This document shows, piece after piece, positions 24,601 to 35,200 of a stretch of 41,716 nucleotides of DNA. Position numbers and translations under genes: made by a program. Within the stretch, counting starts at the first letter, position 1; each line of letters starts with the position of its first letter. This stretch comes from Bacteroidota bacterium (GTDB lineage Bacteria; Bacteroidota; Bacteroidia; Flavobacteriales_D; Crocinitomicaceae): NCBI GenBank assembly GCA_006227105.1, contig SBFR01000093.1, forward strand, positions 1 through 41,716, in the 5' to 3' direction. The notes beneath the pieces were generated by a model. It made no database searches, was not told the DNA's origin, and saw nothing but the letters and a program-made list of their open reading frames with translations.

Positions 24601-27476
24601 TTGGGGTTCAAAAGGTGACTGAGGTGGCCTCAAATGAAATTATCAGTTCTGGTGTTTCGCCTTTGAGTGAAGATGAAAATAAAAATGGATACATCTATGT
24701 GGAACTTTTACCTGATCCATCTTCCCCTAGCGGTTACAACGAGAATATTTCAGATTACGTCACGCCTGGTCAACAAATTTACTTTAGAGCCTTGATGCGA
24801 TTTACAGATGAAACTATTAATAACAACACAACCTATGTATCTGGATATGATTATGTACCAGGGTATGCGTATGTATCAGAATTGGAATCTGATTTAGATA
24901 TTATATATGTAGGAAACCAACCAGCACTTCGTATCAAGTTGAAAGGTGCTTCTTTAAAGGACAATGGGGGCTCAACTTACAATCCTATTGCTGTTGCGGC
25001 AATACAATTTGCTCGAATTCATTTATCCAAATTAATTCCACCGTCGAGCAGTTCATCGATGGATGAAGACGCTAACTTACCAGGTCTGATTGAATCGATT
25101 GGAGGCGCTTTTACATCTTTTCAGGAATACTTCACAGGACCTAATAAATCATTATGGTATGATAACATTGGGAATAATATAGTAATAGGTAAATCCTGGG
25201 TTAGACTACAAAATCCAAATAAACAAAAACTAGGAGGGGGTCATCGAGTAAAAAAAATTAAAATGTACGATTCCTGGTTCTCAATGACTCAAGAACAAAT
25301 GAGTTCACAATTTTATGGTCAGGAATATAGTTACAAACTTGAAGATGGAACTAGTAGCGGAGTAGCGTCTTATGAACCACTAATAGGTGGAGATGAAAAC
25401 TCATGGAGGAAACCCTTGGCTGCCAATCAAGAAAATTTGTTAGCCCCTGATACAAGAAATTATCAAGAAGTCCCTTTTGGAGAGCAATTTTTTCCGGCAC
25501 CAAGTGTTGGTTATTCCATGGTAACAATTCGGGATATTCAACGAGAAGGAGTTAGTAGGACCGCTACCGGCAAGGTTGTTCATGAGTTTTATACTGCTAA
25601 AGATTATCCGACCATTGCTCGGTACACTAATCTAGATATAGAGCGATTCAAGTTACCTGTATTTACAGTTTTCTTTAGTTCAATGGTTGATGAAATGGCT
25701 GCATCACAGGGGTTCGTAATTGAAAATAATGACATGCATGGCAAAGTCAAAAGACAATCTGTGTTTGCTCAAAATCAGAATGAGCCAATAACCAAAGTAG
25801 AATATTTTTATCAATCGGAACCTTTGATCATGGGTTCTTCTGTATTTGGTTTTAACCCTAATATTGTCCCAGCTCAGCATCTTACCAACAATGTAACTAC
25901 CATTTCTAAAAATGGTCAAATTGGTGAAAGTACGATTGGTTTGACTTATGAAGCAGTTGCCGATTTCAGGAAAAGCACTAGTAATACAGTTTCTGGAAGT
26001 TTAGAAATAAATACAAATGTAATAGTCCCAGCATTGGTAGTTCCGACTATTATGGGATCAGGATCCTATGAACGAACAGCATTCAGAAGTGCAACATTTA
26101 CCAAAGTAATTGAGCGTTTTGGGTTACTTACAAAGACTGTAGCGACTGATTTGGGATCAGTGGTAGAGACTAATAATCTTGCATATGATGCAGAAACTGG
26201 AACGGTTTTACTGACGCAAACGACAACCGATTTCAATGATAAAGTATACAGTTTTACATATCCGGCACATTGGTATTATGACCAAATGGGACAAGCGTAT
26301 CGTAATGTTGGAAAGCTTGCAGTAGATCTACAATTTGTTAATGGAGGAACCGGTCAAGTTAATTCTTCAGAATATTCGAGAGGTGACGAATTGGCCATTC
26401 GTATTTCGGGATCAAATTCATATGTTACGGCGTGGGTTACTGAGGCATCACCAAGTGGAATAATTGTCTTACTTAAGGATGGCACTCCACTTGAAGGAAA
26501 TGTAAGCACAATGAAAGTTCTTCGTTCAGGAAGAAGGAATTTACAGACGACCCCTATTGGAACTCTTGCGTTGAGAGATAATCCTCTTGATAATATTCAG
26601 GGGAATATTTTCGAAAAAGTGCTACAAGCTGGATCCGTTGAGTATAGCGATGATTGGAGAACTTTCTGTGAGTGCTTTTTAAATGAAGATTCTGATAATT
26701 ATACTACCAATCCTTATGTCCTTGGTACAAAAGGAACATGGAGACCTGTTGCTTCTTACGTTCATTTGAGCGGTCGATCACAATCATTCGAAAACGGAAA
26801 TTCTAACATTCGTGAAGATGGAATGTTTACTTCATTCAATCCATTTTATAAACTGATTGGGGGAAATTGGAATATTGATCGCCAAAACTGGACATTTACA
26901 TCATCCGTAGTGGAATTCAGTCCTTTTGGGCAGGCCCTTGAAACGGTTGATGCATTAAATAGATATTCATCTTCAATCTTTGGATACAACCAATCTTTGC
27001 CTATTGCAGTTGCTGCAAATACTAGATACAGACAATTGGGTTATGATGGTTTTGAAGATTATAATTATTTGAATTGTTCTGATAATCATTTTAAAATTGG
27101 TGAAAACGCGACCGTGGTTTCAGATGAGGCGCATACGGGAAGGCACAGTATTAAAGTGAATTCAGGAAGTTCAGTTGTCTTCTCAAATACATTTATTGAA
27201 GGATGCGATGATAATCCTTGTGCGATTTCCACTAAAACTGATATGATTACCGTAGATAAGGTTCATTTTACACAGACCTACTCACTTATTGCTATTGGAG
27301 GAACGGCCCCTTATCAATTCGAATACCAAATTATTGAGGGTAATGCAAGTGTTGAACTTAATGAAAATGGAAATGGGTTGATAATTCAAGATGGTCTTGA
27401 GGGAAGTCCAAATCAAACAGCAATCCGAATTTTAATAACGGATTCTAATGGTTGTCAATTCATTATCGAACTTTAA
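21657..27476 (+). CDS. Large secreted RHS/SpvB-type shell protein (1939 aa)
   Basis: The ORF track starts at ATG 21639, but ATG 21657 overlaps the previous stop by one base (TAATG) and gives a clean signal peptide, MKSNIKIAALFLATCVFAES. After it comes the Bacteroidetes RHS-associated signature VDPFTGDFSYNIPLLDVDGY ... DQEASWVGLGWNLNPGVVN, followed by long beta-rich stretches. The last 80 residues differ in style: IGGTAPYQFEYQIIEG ... ITDSNGCQF, a SprB/PKD-like module. In relatives as I recall them, this type of protein goes on into a carbohydrate-binding-like module and a YD-repeat tail; here that part lies on the next gene. It is probably exported to the surface and forms part of an RHS shell. 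Confidence 0.85.
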   Translation: MKSNIKIAALFLATCVFAESTVFGYWRVALHEGETMLNQDYRKNFEVDSTESIVNRKLDIINPIFLPDGGPDQPEVQSFTPIGTSDMVDPFTGDFSYNIPLLDVDGYPINISYSAGVTMDQEASWVGLGWNLNPGVVNRAMRGLPDDFDGTDHVEKEMNLRRNWTVGVTPSFDFELFGFGELTEIPGTQQLNPLTGEIIPGSGTMDESNSFNLNASLGINYNNYSGFSSTVSLGPSLSFDQYSNTGWNVGLGFSGSSTGGASLSPSGGLNWENKKGDKVSKINLGSQFNSRAGLTNASISYSRTKGKEKLMKRNGNEYRYNDNKTLPISSKFNFSQPTYIPQIALPFSSGGGTFTYKMGPDVLGADLHFEISGFYNAQWLRHETISMPAYGFMNLQNGDKKSMLDFNRENDGSFTKNTPALPVPNLTYDIFSVSGQGISGSYRPVRKDIGHVYDPSMHNGSTDGSLGLEFGLGSTFKSGVDISLTYSNSSSGDWNDWGNKARNTFKYGSTGWYFREANELAVDGDPDHFTSIGGGNPLRFDVKSHRRIDNTLDDTQGNFYSSDNYVKSGTDKRNQVVYTLTNGEMKEGLGVQELHPSAHAWTTDELNHHLGQFTVLNVEGSRYVYGIAAYSHFQQDVSFNVGSTRNSGPNDVDCVKNLVNYEPDEDNSLDNERGIDYYYNKVTTPDYAHSYLLTSVLNADYVDADNIKGPSKGDLGGYLSFSYKKINNYLWRNPVNQNKASFDEGLNTDNSDDKGHYIFGEKELWYVQTIQSKNHIAVFYTSKRKDAVSVIGENGGLVDNSNEVAMQKLDRIELYSLPEYEANPTGAIPLKTVHFEYNYSLCEGFDGNIENQGKLTLTRIYFTYQGSNKGRYTPYEFQYGERFNSDGTIQTVINPEYNIKETDRWNNYKPQGVCSGNISEDPLRPTDFPYVGMNKTASDRNATAWNLTTINLPSGGKIQVEYESDDYAYVQNLRASQMFRIIGVQKVTEVASNEIISSGVSPLSEDENKNGYIYVELLPDPSSPSGYNENISDYVTPGQQIYFRALMRFTDETINNNTTYVSGYDYVPGYAYVSELESDLDIIYVGNQPALRIKLKGASLKDNGGSTYNPIAVAAIQFARIHLSKLIPPSSSSSMDEDANLPGLIESIGGAFTSFQEYFTGPNKSLWYDNIGNNIVIGKSWVRLQNPNKQKLGGGHRVKKIKMYDSWFSMTQEQMSSQFYGQEYSYKLEDGTSSGVASYEPLIGGDENSWRKPLAANQENLLAPDTRNYQEVPFGEQFFPAPSVGYSMVTIRDIQREGVSRTATGKVVHEFYTAKDYPTIARYTNLDIERFKLPVFTVFFSSMVDEMAASQGFVIENNDMHGKVKRQSVFAQNQNEPITKVEYFYQSEPLIMGSSVFGFNPNIVPAQHLTNNVTTISKNGQIGESTIGLTYEAVADFRKSTSNTVSGSLEINTNVIVPALVVPTIMGSGSYERTAFRSATFTKVIERFGLLTKTVATDLGSVVETNNLAYDAETGTVLLTQTTTDFNDKVYSFTYPAHWYYDQMGQAYRNVGKLAVDLQFVNGGTGQVNSSEYSRGDELAIRISGSNSYVTAWVTEASPSGIIVLLKDGTPLEGNVSTMKVLRSGRRNLQTTPIGTLALRDNPLDNIQGNIFEKVLQAGSVEYSDDWRTFCECFLNEDSDNYTTNPYVLGTKGTWRPVASYVHLSGRSQSFENGNSNIREDGMFTSFNPFYKLIGGNWNIDRQNWTFTSSVVEFSPFGQALETVDALNRYSSSIFGYNQSLPIAVAANTRYRQLGYDGFEDYNYLNCSDNHFKIGENATVVSDEAHTGRHSIKVNSGSSVVFSNTFIEGCDDNPCAISTKTDMITVDKVHFTQTYSLIAIGGTAPYQFEYQIIEGNASVELNENGNGLIIQDGLEGSPNQTAIRILITDSNGCQFIIEL

Positions 27477-27486
27477 AGAGATATTC

Positions 27487-28458
27487 ATGAAGAAATTATT
27501 ATTGATATATTCTTTGCTATTTTCCTGTATAGGAATATCGCAAATTGAAAATGTTGAACCTTCCCAGAATTTTACTGCCAATGTAAGTTGTGCTTCAGCT
27601 ATGAAAGTTTGTGAGAATATAAATCAAACTTATGATTTTGAAGCAGGAAATAATGAACAATGTGATCAAAATAAATTATTCTATGTTTTCCATTTTGCAG
27701 GACCAAGTGTTGGTGGCAATCAGATCAATGTTCCAGGATCAAATGGGTCGTATAGTTGGTTTGGTCCTTTTGAAGATTTTGACTTGAATATTTGTGATCA
27801 AGTTAATAGTTACTCTGTAGGATCGATAGAAGGACAAATAAATAACTCTTCATTTAATCTGACGAATTCTGAAGAAGGTTATTACCTACTCATTGTGAAA
27901 CCAAATCAGTGTAGCGGATCATTAACCATTATTAATACTGGAGATGTCCGTTACAATTGTGCTAAGGATGTTCTTTGTACTGAGTGTGTAACATCCTTTT
28001 CCCCAACTCCGGGTAAATACATTATTTCTGCTTGGATGAAAGAGGCAAACGCCATTAAATCTGTGACAAGTTATACTGAAGGTGCTATCCAACTATCTTT
28101 TGACGGGACAAATCAAACTTTATCACCTATGCTTCCAAGTGGAGCAATAATAGATGGTTGGCAACGAATTGAATCAGAATTTGAAATTCCAATCGGATCA
28201 ACCGGAATCAATATTGCTTTAATCGCTAACGGAGAAGATATTTATTTCGATGACATAAGATTTTTTCCAATCGATGGAAGTATGATGAGTTATGTGTATG
28301 ATCCGATTTCCCTCAGATTGATGGCAGAACTTGATGAACGTAATTATGCGACCTTATATGAGTACGATGAAGAAGGAAAATTGATCAGGGTAAAAAAGGA
28401 AACTGAAAGGGGTATTATGACGATTCAGGAGAACAGAGATAATATCAAAAAGCAATAA
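27487..28458 (+). CDS. Exported protein carrying the YD-repeat C-terminal end of the shell protein (323 aa)
   Basis: I chose the ATG at 27487 (MKKLLLIYSLLFSCIGISQ) over the track start at 27448 because it gives a signal peptide; the stop of the previous gene is 11 bp before. The N-terminal part is Cys-rich and beta-like (VSCASAMKVCENINQTYDF; LFYVFHFAGPSVGGNQ). From residue ~180 it has a carbohydrate-binding-like module (GKYIISAWMKEANA ... GWQRIESEFEIP ... IYFDDIRFFP). It ends YVYDPISLRLMAELDERNYA, TLYEYDEEGKLIRVKKETER, a YD-repeat ending that I recall as the C-terminus of the large RHS shell proteins in other Bacteroidetes. So it appears to be the detached tail of the previous gene. Confidence 0.8.
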   Translation: MKKLLLIYSLLFSCIGISQIENVEPSQNFTANVSCASAMKVCENINQTYDFEAGNNEQCDQNKLFYVFHFAGPSVGGNQINVPGSNGSYSWFGPFEDFDLNICDQVNSYSVGSIEGQINNSSFNLTNSEEGYYLLIVKPNQCSGSLTIINTGDVRYNCAKDVLCTECVTSFSPTPGKYIISAWMKEANAIKSVTSYTEGAIQLSFDGTNQTLSPMLPSGAIIDGWQRIESEFEIPIGSTGINIALIANGEDIYFDDIRFFPIDGSMMSYVYDPISLRLMAELDERNYATLYEYDEEGKLIRVKKETERGIMTIQENRDNIKKQ

Positions 28459-28479
28459 AATTGCCTTAACTACAAAAAA

Positions 28480-29214
28480 ATGAAACAATTCATTCTGTTT
28501 ATTTTCATTCTATTGAACAGCCTTACTGGAAGATCTCAGTGGCAGGATATTTCAATGGAGGAATTTTCAAAAATGATTCTTTCAATTGAGGAGAAGATAC
28601 CAGAAGAGTCAAGTTATAGCTATGAAGCAAAATACTTGTTTTTTGAAGAACCTCAGTCGACAGACACTACCTTGTATTATGGCTTCTCTTTAAGCAATCA
28701 AGTAAAAAAACAGCTTTTTAATATGCACCAATTCGGTCGGGAAATAGTGCAAAACAACAAAGTTCAAATCATTTGTGATACTGCAGAACATCAAATTATT
28801 ATTAATTATCCGAACGAAGAATATTATAAACGAAAAACCACTGATGACTTCGCTCTACTTCTAAAAAGTAAGTGTACCGCTCAGAAAAAATCACAAGGAA
28901 AAAATACCATTTATGCATTAATGTTTGCAAAGGGAGCGAGATATAAAGGAGCAGAATTATGGGTAGGTTCCGACGGAATGATCTCTAAATATATTTTGTA
29001 CACTGCGATTGATGTTCTGGATGACTCAAAAGAAATTGACAAATACATTCATCCCAGAATGGAAATCCATTTTTTTAATTACCAAGTTGGAAAAAAGGTA
29101 GATGAAGCTAATTTGAAAAATGTTAATTCATTCTTTTTGGATCTGGAAAACAAGACACTTAAAGAGGAATATAAAGATTTTGAAATCATTGATTTAAGAA
29201 ACGAAATAAAATGA
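28480..29214 (+). CDS. Exported LolA-like protein (244 aa)
   Basis: It begins with a signal peptide (MKQFILFIFILLNSLTGRSQ). The mature part has a curved beta-sheet look: ESSYSYEAKYLFFEE, TTLYYGFSLSNQVKKQL, VQIICDTAEHQIIINYPNEE, GAELWVGSDGMISKYILYT. The order of strands with a lipid-carrier-like mid-section (interpretable as LolA/LolB-like, as in outer-membrane lipoprotein carriers) is only a resemblance; no lipobox is seen. The gene starts 22 bp after the previous stop and its last four bases (ATGA) overlap the giant RHS gene, so it is coupled to it. It may serve as a periplasmic factor for the giant. Confidence 0.6.
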   Translation: MKQFILFIFILLNSLTGRSQWQDISMEEFSKMILSIEEKIPEESSYSYEAKYLFFEEPQSTDTTLYYGFSLSNQVKKQLFNMHQFGREIVQNNKVQIICDTAEHQIIINYPNEEYYKRKTTDDFALLLKSKCTAQKKSQGKNTIYALMFAKGARYKGAELWVGSDGMISKYILYTAIDVLDDSKEIDKYIHPRMEIHFFNYQVGKKVDEANLKNVNSFFLDLENKTLKEEYKDFEIIDLRNEIK

Positions 29215-32200
29215 GAATGGCAACTAAAAGAAATCTTGTTGTTTTTGTAATGCTGATCATTGCTAATCTGGGAATGTCTCAAATTATTCCTTACACAGGA
29301 CAACCTATATTCACTGTATATCAGGGGTCACCTGTATTGGTTAACCAAACTGGGATTCCTAATCCTCAAACAACTGTTACTGCACAGGCACCAAATACAG
29401 GAGATTTAGATTTGTCGGTAAAGAATCGCTTAACATTGGGAGTTGATATTAATCATAAAAAATACTACAGTTACCCAATGAAAGTTAGAGTAAGACTTGA
29501 GCTGGAAAGATGGGATGATCAACAAAATGCACTTCCTGATACAACAATACACCTTGAAGTTTTCTATAATCCACAAACCGATTCAACATATATCAGTAGA
29601 GAGTCTGCTAGATTCACAGGATCCTATTCTGTCAGCGCAAGATTAGATAGCGTTTATATTAATGATATATACAATGATACACTGCCGGCAAATCTTTATG
29701 TTCAAAATGAAATCTTAGTCAATAGAAGAACTGCTTTCACATCGCTAGATACTCCAATCGATTTTAATTCAATTACGGCGGTTAATACAAATTGTGATGA
29801 AGATGGAATCCCGGATCATATCCATTTGGATTGGTCAAATAATATACCGGGAATAATTGAATATCAACTTGAATGGTTGCACATTAACAATTATAGTGAT
29901 GACCCTACTTCAAACCAAGTAATAGCAACGAATCTTCTTCCTTTTAATTTTAAATACAATTCAACACGTATTACTACGAGTAATGATGAATATGATTTGT
30001 CACTAATTTTCGATAAAGGTTGGGTTGTTTTCCGATTAAGAGCTGTAGGTGTCAATGTTTCCGGGGAAATCATTTACGGTGATTGGAATCTGGGTGAATT
30101 TGGTACCGTTTCTAATGCGACAAATAATCGTTTCGAAGTAGAAGAATTCCTTCGTCACGAAAATACTCTGAATTGGCAATATTCAGCGACATATGCTGAA
30201 GAGGGTAAGAAAAAAGAGATAATTAGTTATTTCGATGGAAGTCTTAGAAATAGACAAACTGTGACTCAAATAAGTACAGATCAGAATACAATTGTTGGAG
30301 AAACTATATATGATTACCAAGGTCGACCTGCAATTAACGTTTTACCTGTTCCTGTTGTTGACCCGAGTTGTCAAATTGATAATCCTGATAAAAGTTCTGT
30401 TCTGCAATTCTATCCTAATTTTAATCAAAATGACCAAGAAGTTGCTACTGGCTATTCAGCAGCAGATTTTGACTTAAGTCAGGAAAGCCAAGATTGTTCT
30501 ATTGGATCTGCCCCTATGGGAACTCAGTCAGGTGCTTCACAATATTATTCTACAAACAATCAAGACTTGCAAGCTGAGCAAGCATATGTTCCTGATGCTC
30601 AAAAATATCCTTTCACGAGAGTGGAATATACTCCGGACAATACAGGTAGAATCAGACGTCAAGGGGGAGTTGGCCTGGAATTTCAACTGGGTTCATCTCA
30701 TGAAACAGAATACCTCTATGGGCAGCCTAATCAATTGGAATTAGATAGACTATTTGGATCAGAAGTTGGAGATGCATTGCATTACAAAAAGAACGTCGTA
30801 ATCGATGCACATGGTCAAGCAAGCATATCATACCTTGATCAGGAAGGAAGGGTTGTGGCAACTGCTCTAGCTGGAAACGCACCAAATAATTTACAAGGAA
30901 TAATGAGTGAACAGGATGCCTCCGTTCAACTCAATGTTAATGCATTTGGACAAGATGATTCTCAAAATATAGTTTCAATTGAAGGGAATTCTATAGTGTT
31001 TTCTACGCAATTGTTGGTGGCATATGCTTCACCTTATTCTTTTGAGTACAGTTTTACAATTGAACCACTTCAGGATGAGTGTCTTCCTGAAATATGCATT
31101 GATTGTGTGTATGATCTGACTTTGGAATTAGTTGATGAATGCGGAACTGATAAATTCAACGAAGCATATCAACAGAAGGTGGTAGGCAAATTTCAATTAA
31201 ATAACAGTGTATATACTTTTCATGGATTATGTGTTGAAGATATAATAGGATCAGATAATGTTCCAACGATCAATGTGGATATCTTGGAACCTGGCTCTTA
31301 TAGTTTTAACAAAAGACTGACAATAAATGAAGATGCTAGACTGGCGTTTATTGATTTGTACCTTAATGATTCAATAAACGATTGTATTAAAACCTATCAA
31401 GACTTTTTAGATGAATATTTAGCACTTATTGATTCTTCGGATTGTCAGGTTACTTGTGAAAAATGTTTCGAAGAACTTGGTACGATTGAAGTCTATGTCG
31501 CTTCAGGAAATGGTACTGCTAATGATTATTACCAACAGAAAGAGGATTGCGAAAGATTGTGTTCAGAAGGATCTATTAGTTATTGTGAGGCAGCTTATAA
31601 CATGATGCAAATGGATATGTCTCCAGGAGGACAATATGGAGAATACCAAAATAATACGGGGCAAACTGATCTAACTAATCACATTCTATCAATATATCGT
31701 ACGCCAAATTCCTTACCTCAAAATTTAGGTGCCCCAAGCTGGAAATTTCCAAAATTGATAGATGCCTACGGAGAGCATCCAATCTATGTTGATTTGAATG
31801 GAGACACATCTAGGATTGTGGTCAATGATGGTGGGAATGGCAACTGGATTCCAGCTGTAACAGATCCTAACAGTATTAAATATAACCCGGTTGATGAGGA
31901 GTATTATGTTTATGCTGAAGAATTGCTTTCGGAGCTTGATTTCATTGATAATTTCGAGTTCTCATGGGCAAAGTCATTAGTAATCTATCACCCGGAATAT
32001 TGTTACTACGAAAATTGTCTTAGATATTCAGAAAAAGTTTCCGAGACAGATGAATTTACAAGTGATTCATTTGACCAGCTACTGGATAATACAAAGACAT
32101 TTCAAGAAGCAATTGAAAATGGTTTCCTTCCACAGGGGTATGCAGTAATCTTCAATAGTAATGGGAATTCCAATGTAAATGTTTCATCTGATACAGAAAA

Positions 32201-35200
32201 CTGGGTGGAAGCACCATCAGGAAATGGCCCAAATAGTAGCTATGCTTGGGATCCATTTACTGAATATGGAAGTGAGTTTTCAAGCAATGAGTGTATTAAT
32301 GCGGGTGTAGACCTAACTTCCAAATTCAATGCTTATCAAGAAATTGGTGGGATAATGCGAAGCATGGCACAGACTGCAGCTTTTATGGCTCGTTGTGGAG
32401 ATAATTTTTACTCTAATCCACCGGCAAGTTGTTTCGACTTTGGAGGACCTGTGAACGGACAGTATGATGTAACAATATTAAATACAGAATGGAATATTCT
32501 TAAAGCAATTTATAGATCTCAAAAACAGCAGTTGAAACATGAACTTGCAGACTGCATTGCACTTACTGAGTGCAATCAATATTGCGGTTGTATTGGAAAT
32601 GAGGATTACAATCCTTTCAGTAGTGGAATGATAGAACCATTTGATTTTAATAATCCGAGTGCTTATTTGAATTCTCCATATTACCAATCTACCCAACCCT
32701 GTGGAGCAGCATTATTTAATTTGTTTGAACAAAAGGATCGACGATTTCCTAACGTGATGGAAGTAATTACAGTACAAAATGCAAATGAAGCAGCTTATGA
32801 AATGTATTTGGCTACTGGTCAATGCCCAGTACCATTTACCCTTCAAAATTTATTGTCTCAGTTGGCTTTTAATGACGAGTTGGATAATTCTGGAATTGAG
32901 TTGAATGATTATTCAGGACTAAATGCCCTTTTCCAAGCGGACAATGATTTCAACATGCCCGGAACAATTCCAAATTTAATTCAGAATGTAAACATTAACG
33001 GCAACACTTTGATCGCAGAATGGATACAAAATCCAGGAGGGAATACATATGCAACATTGACATTAACCAAAGCAAATTCAGTAGTCACTTGGGATCAATT
33101 GAATTCTATTATCAATTTATATTCAACTACAGGTACCAATTTTGAAGCTGAAGGGGTGTATTTATCTGCCGGAAACTCAAATGAAGTTGTTGATATAAAT
33201 GGAAGTTTGACAACTTTTGAAATAGGAAACTGTTCCTTCGCAAATGAATGTACGCTCAATGAGCTTGGAGGAGATATCCAAAATTTATTGAGCACTTTGG
33301 CTAGTACTGGGAATCTAACAGTGATAAATCCAATAGACATAGATCCATTAGTTGTAGGTGGAAACAACATCAATGGACTTCAGACTATGTTGATCGAAAA
33401 TGCCACAAATGTTGGCACATCAATATCATGGGAAAGAATAAGTTCTAATGAATTCAAACTATATAATGCCTCAACTTCTTCTCAAGCAGGAGTTTATTTA
33501 ACTTTTACAGCATCAAACCCTAGTGGGTTTAACTGGTCAGATTTCAATCAAGTAGCCTATTTTGATAATATGCTTTCAATGGGCCAACACTTGTTTAGCA
33601 TTGATGCACATTTAACGGGAGGTGTAATAATATCATTAGAAGGAAATGTAATTAGGAAAAATTCCTCTGGAGAATCAGTTGGCATTCAAACAGGAAAATG
33701 TGATTTACCAACTCCTGTTGAATGTCAAACTAATGAGCATAACGCTTTTGATGCATTATATAACGTGCTTAATGAGGTTATCGTGACCAATGACTTTAGT
33801 GGGACTGAAAATATTGATTTGTTCAGTAGTATGTTCTTAGAATCTTCAATAACCAATCAGTGGGATCCAAGTATTTCTTCAACTAATTCAACCTATAATT
33901 TATTAACTGATGAACTCATCATCAATGCGGGTGAATGTGTAATAAATCTTACTGCTGATGGAAGTAACAGTTTGACGGAAGTGGTATCATTTGGCGAGAT
34001 GAGTGTTTCCGGAACTACAGATAATTTCTTCAATTATCATGATTTTGAGATCGTGGCAACATTTGACAATGGTGCGGGATCATTAGTTGAGGGAATTATT
34101 TCTGGTTCTTCTTGTCTATCAATTCAGCAATGTTATGGTTGTATTCCTAGTGCATTGACTATTGATGAATTAGATTCAATGCGTTCTCAAAGACTTGCAA
34201 ACGGTCTTTTCTATTTGGACAATAGTATTGATCGGTATAATCAATATACTGCAGCAATTGACAGCTTTAATGTTAGCCATGGATATAATCCCGGAGATTC
34301 AAATTATATTGAGAAAAAACAATACAATTACTTTACGAAAAACGGATTTAATTTTCCGACTCCTGGTTATTTGAGATTCATTGAACACATTATTCCAGAA
34401 TTGGATAATCTGGATTTTTTAAAGGATCCAGATAAATACGTAAGTACATATGGATACGGAACAAATGTGCTTTATGAATTTGATAGATATTATGAGGCTA
34501 TAACAAGGTATAACCTCCGCGCAACCCAAACGGGTGCATCAAGTCTATCTCCAATAAGTAAACTTGAATTTACGGATGCTAAGGTTGCAAGAAACAATGG
34601 TCAATACCTTTTGTACCTTGAAACCATGCCAAATGGTTCGCAATCTGGGCAGGATATTCTAAGTTATTTTGGCGCTACAACAACAATTACAACTGCTGAA
34701 CAAGCGCTTTATAAGCAATATACTGATGCTTATTTGGTTTTCGAAAACGGTCAGTTGGACGGAACAGGACCACAATGTGGTGATTTCAAGAAATTCTCGC
34801 CAATGTATGCCTTTGAAGATATCGTTGAGAATAATCTGTTCTGTTCATCGGAAGGACAACAACAATTTACAGATTATATTGCCAGTGTAGTAAGTGCCTG
34901 TCCTGGTAGACTTCCTGAACGCAAAAACTGTTTACCAGAAACAGCAAATATTACTATGAGGGATGATCAAAAATTATATATCCTCTACAAAGAATCAATA
35001 AAAGATTTTAATCAATCCCTTTGGGCAGATGCAAATGACGTAACATTGGCGTTTGCTTTTCAAAATGTGCATCAGTTCATTCTTTCTGGGTACAAGGCTG
35101 ACTGTTTGAAACAATATCAAGCCTATTTATCGCAATATATATCGAGTACTTCAGGGAATATTCCATCTCTTCCACCCGTTTCTATTGAAGACTTTGCACC

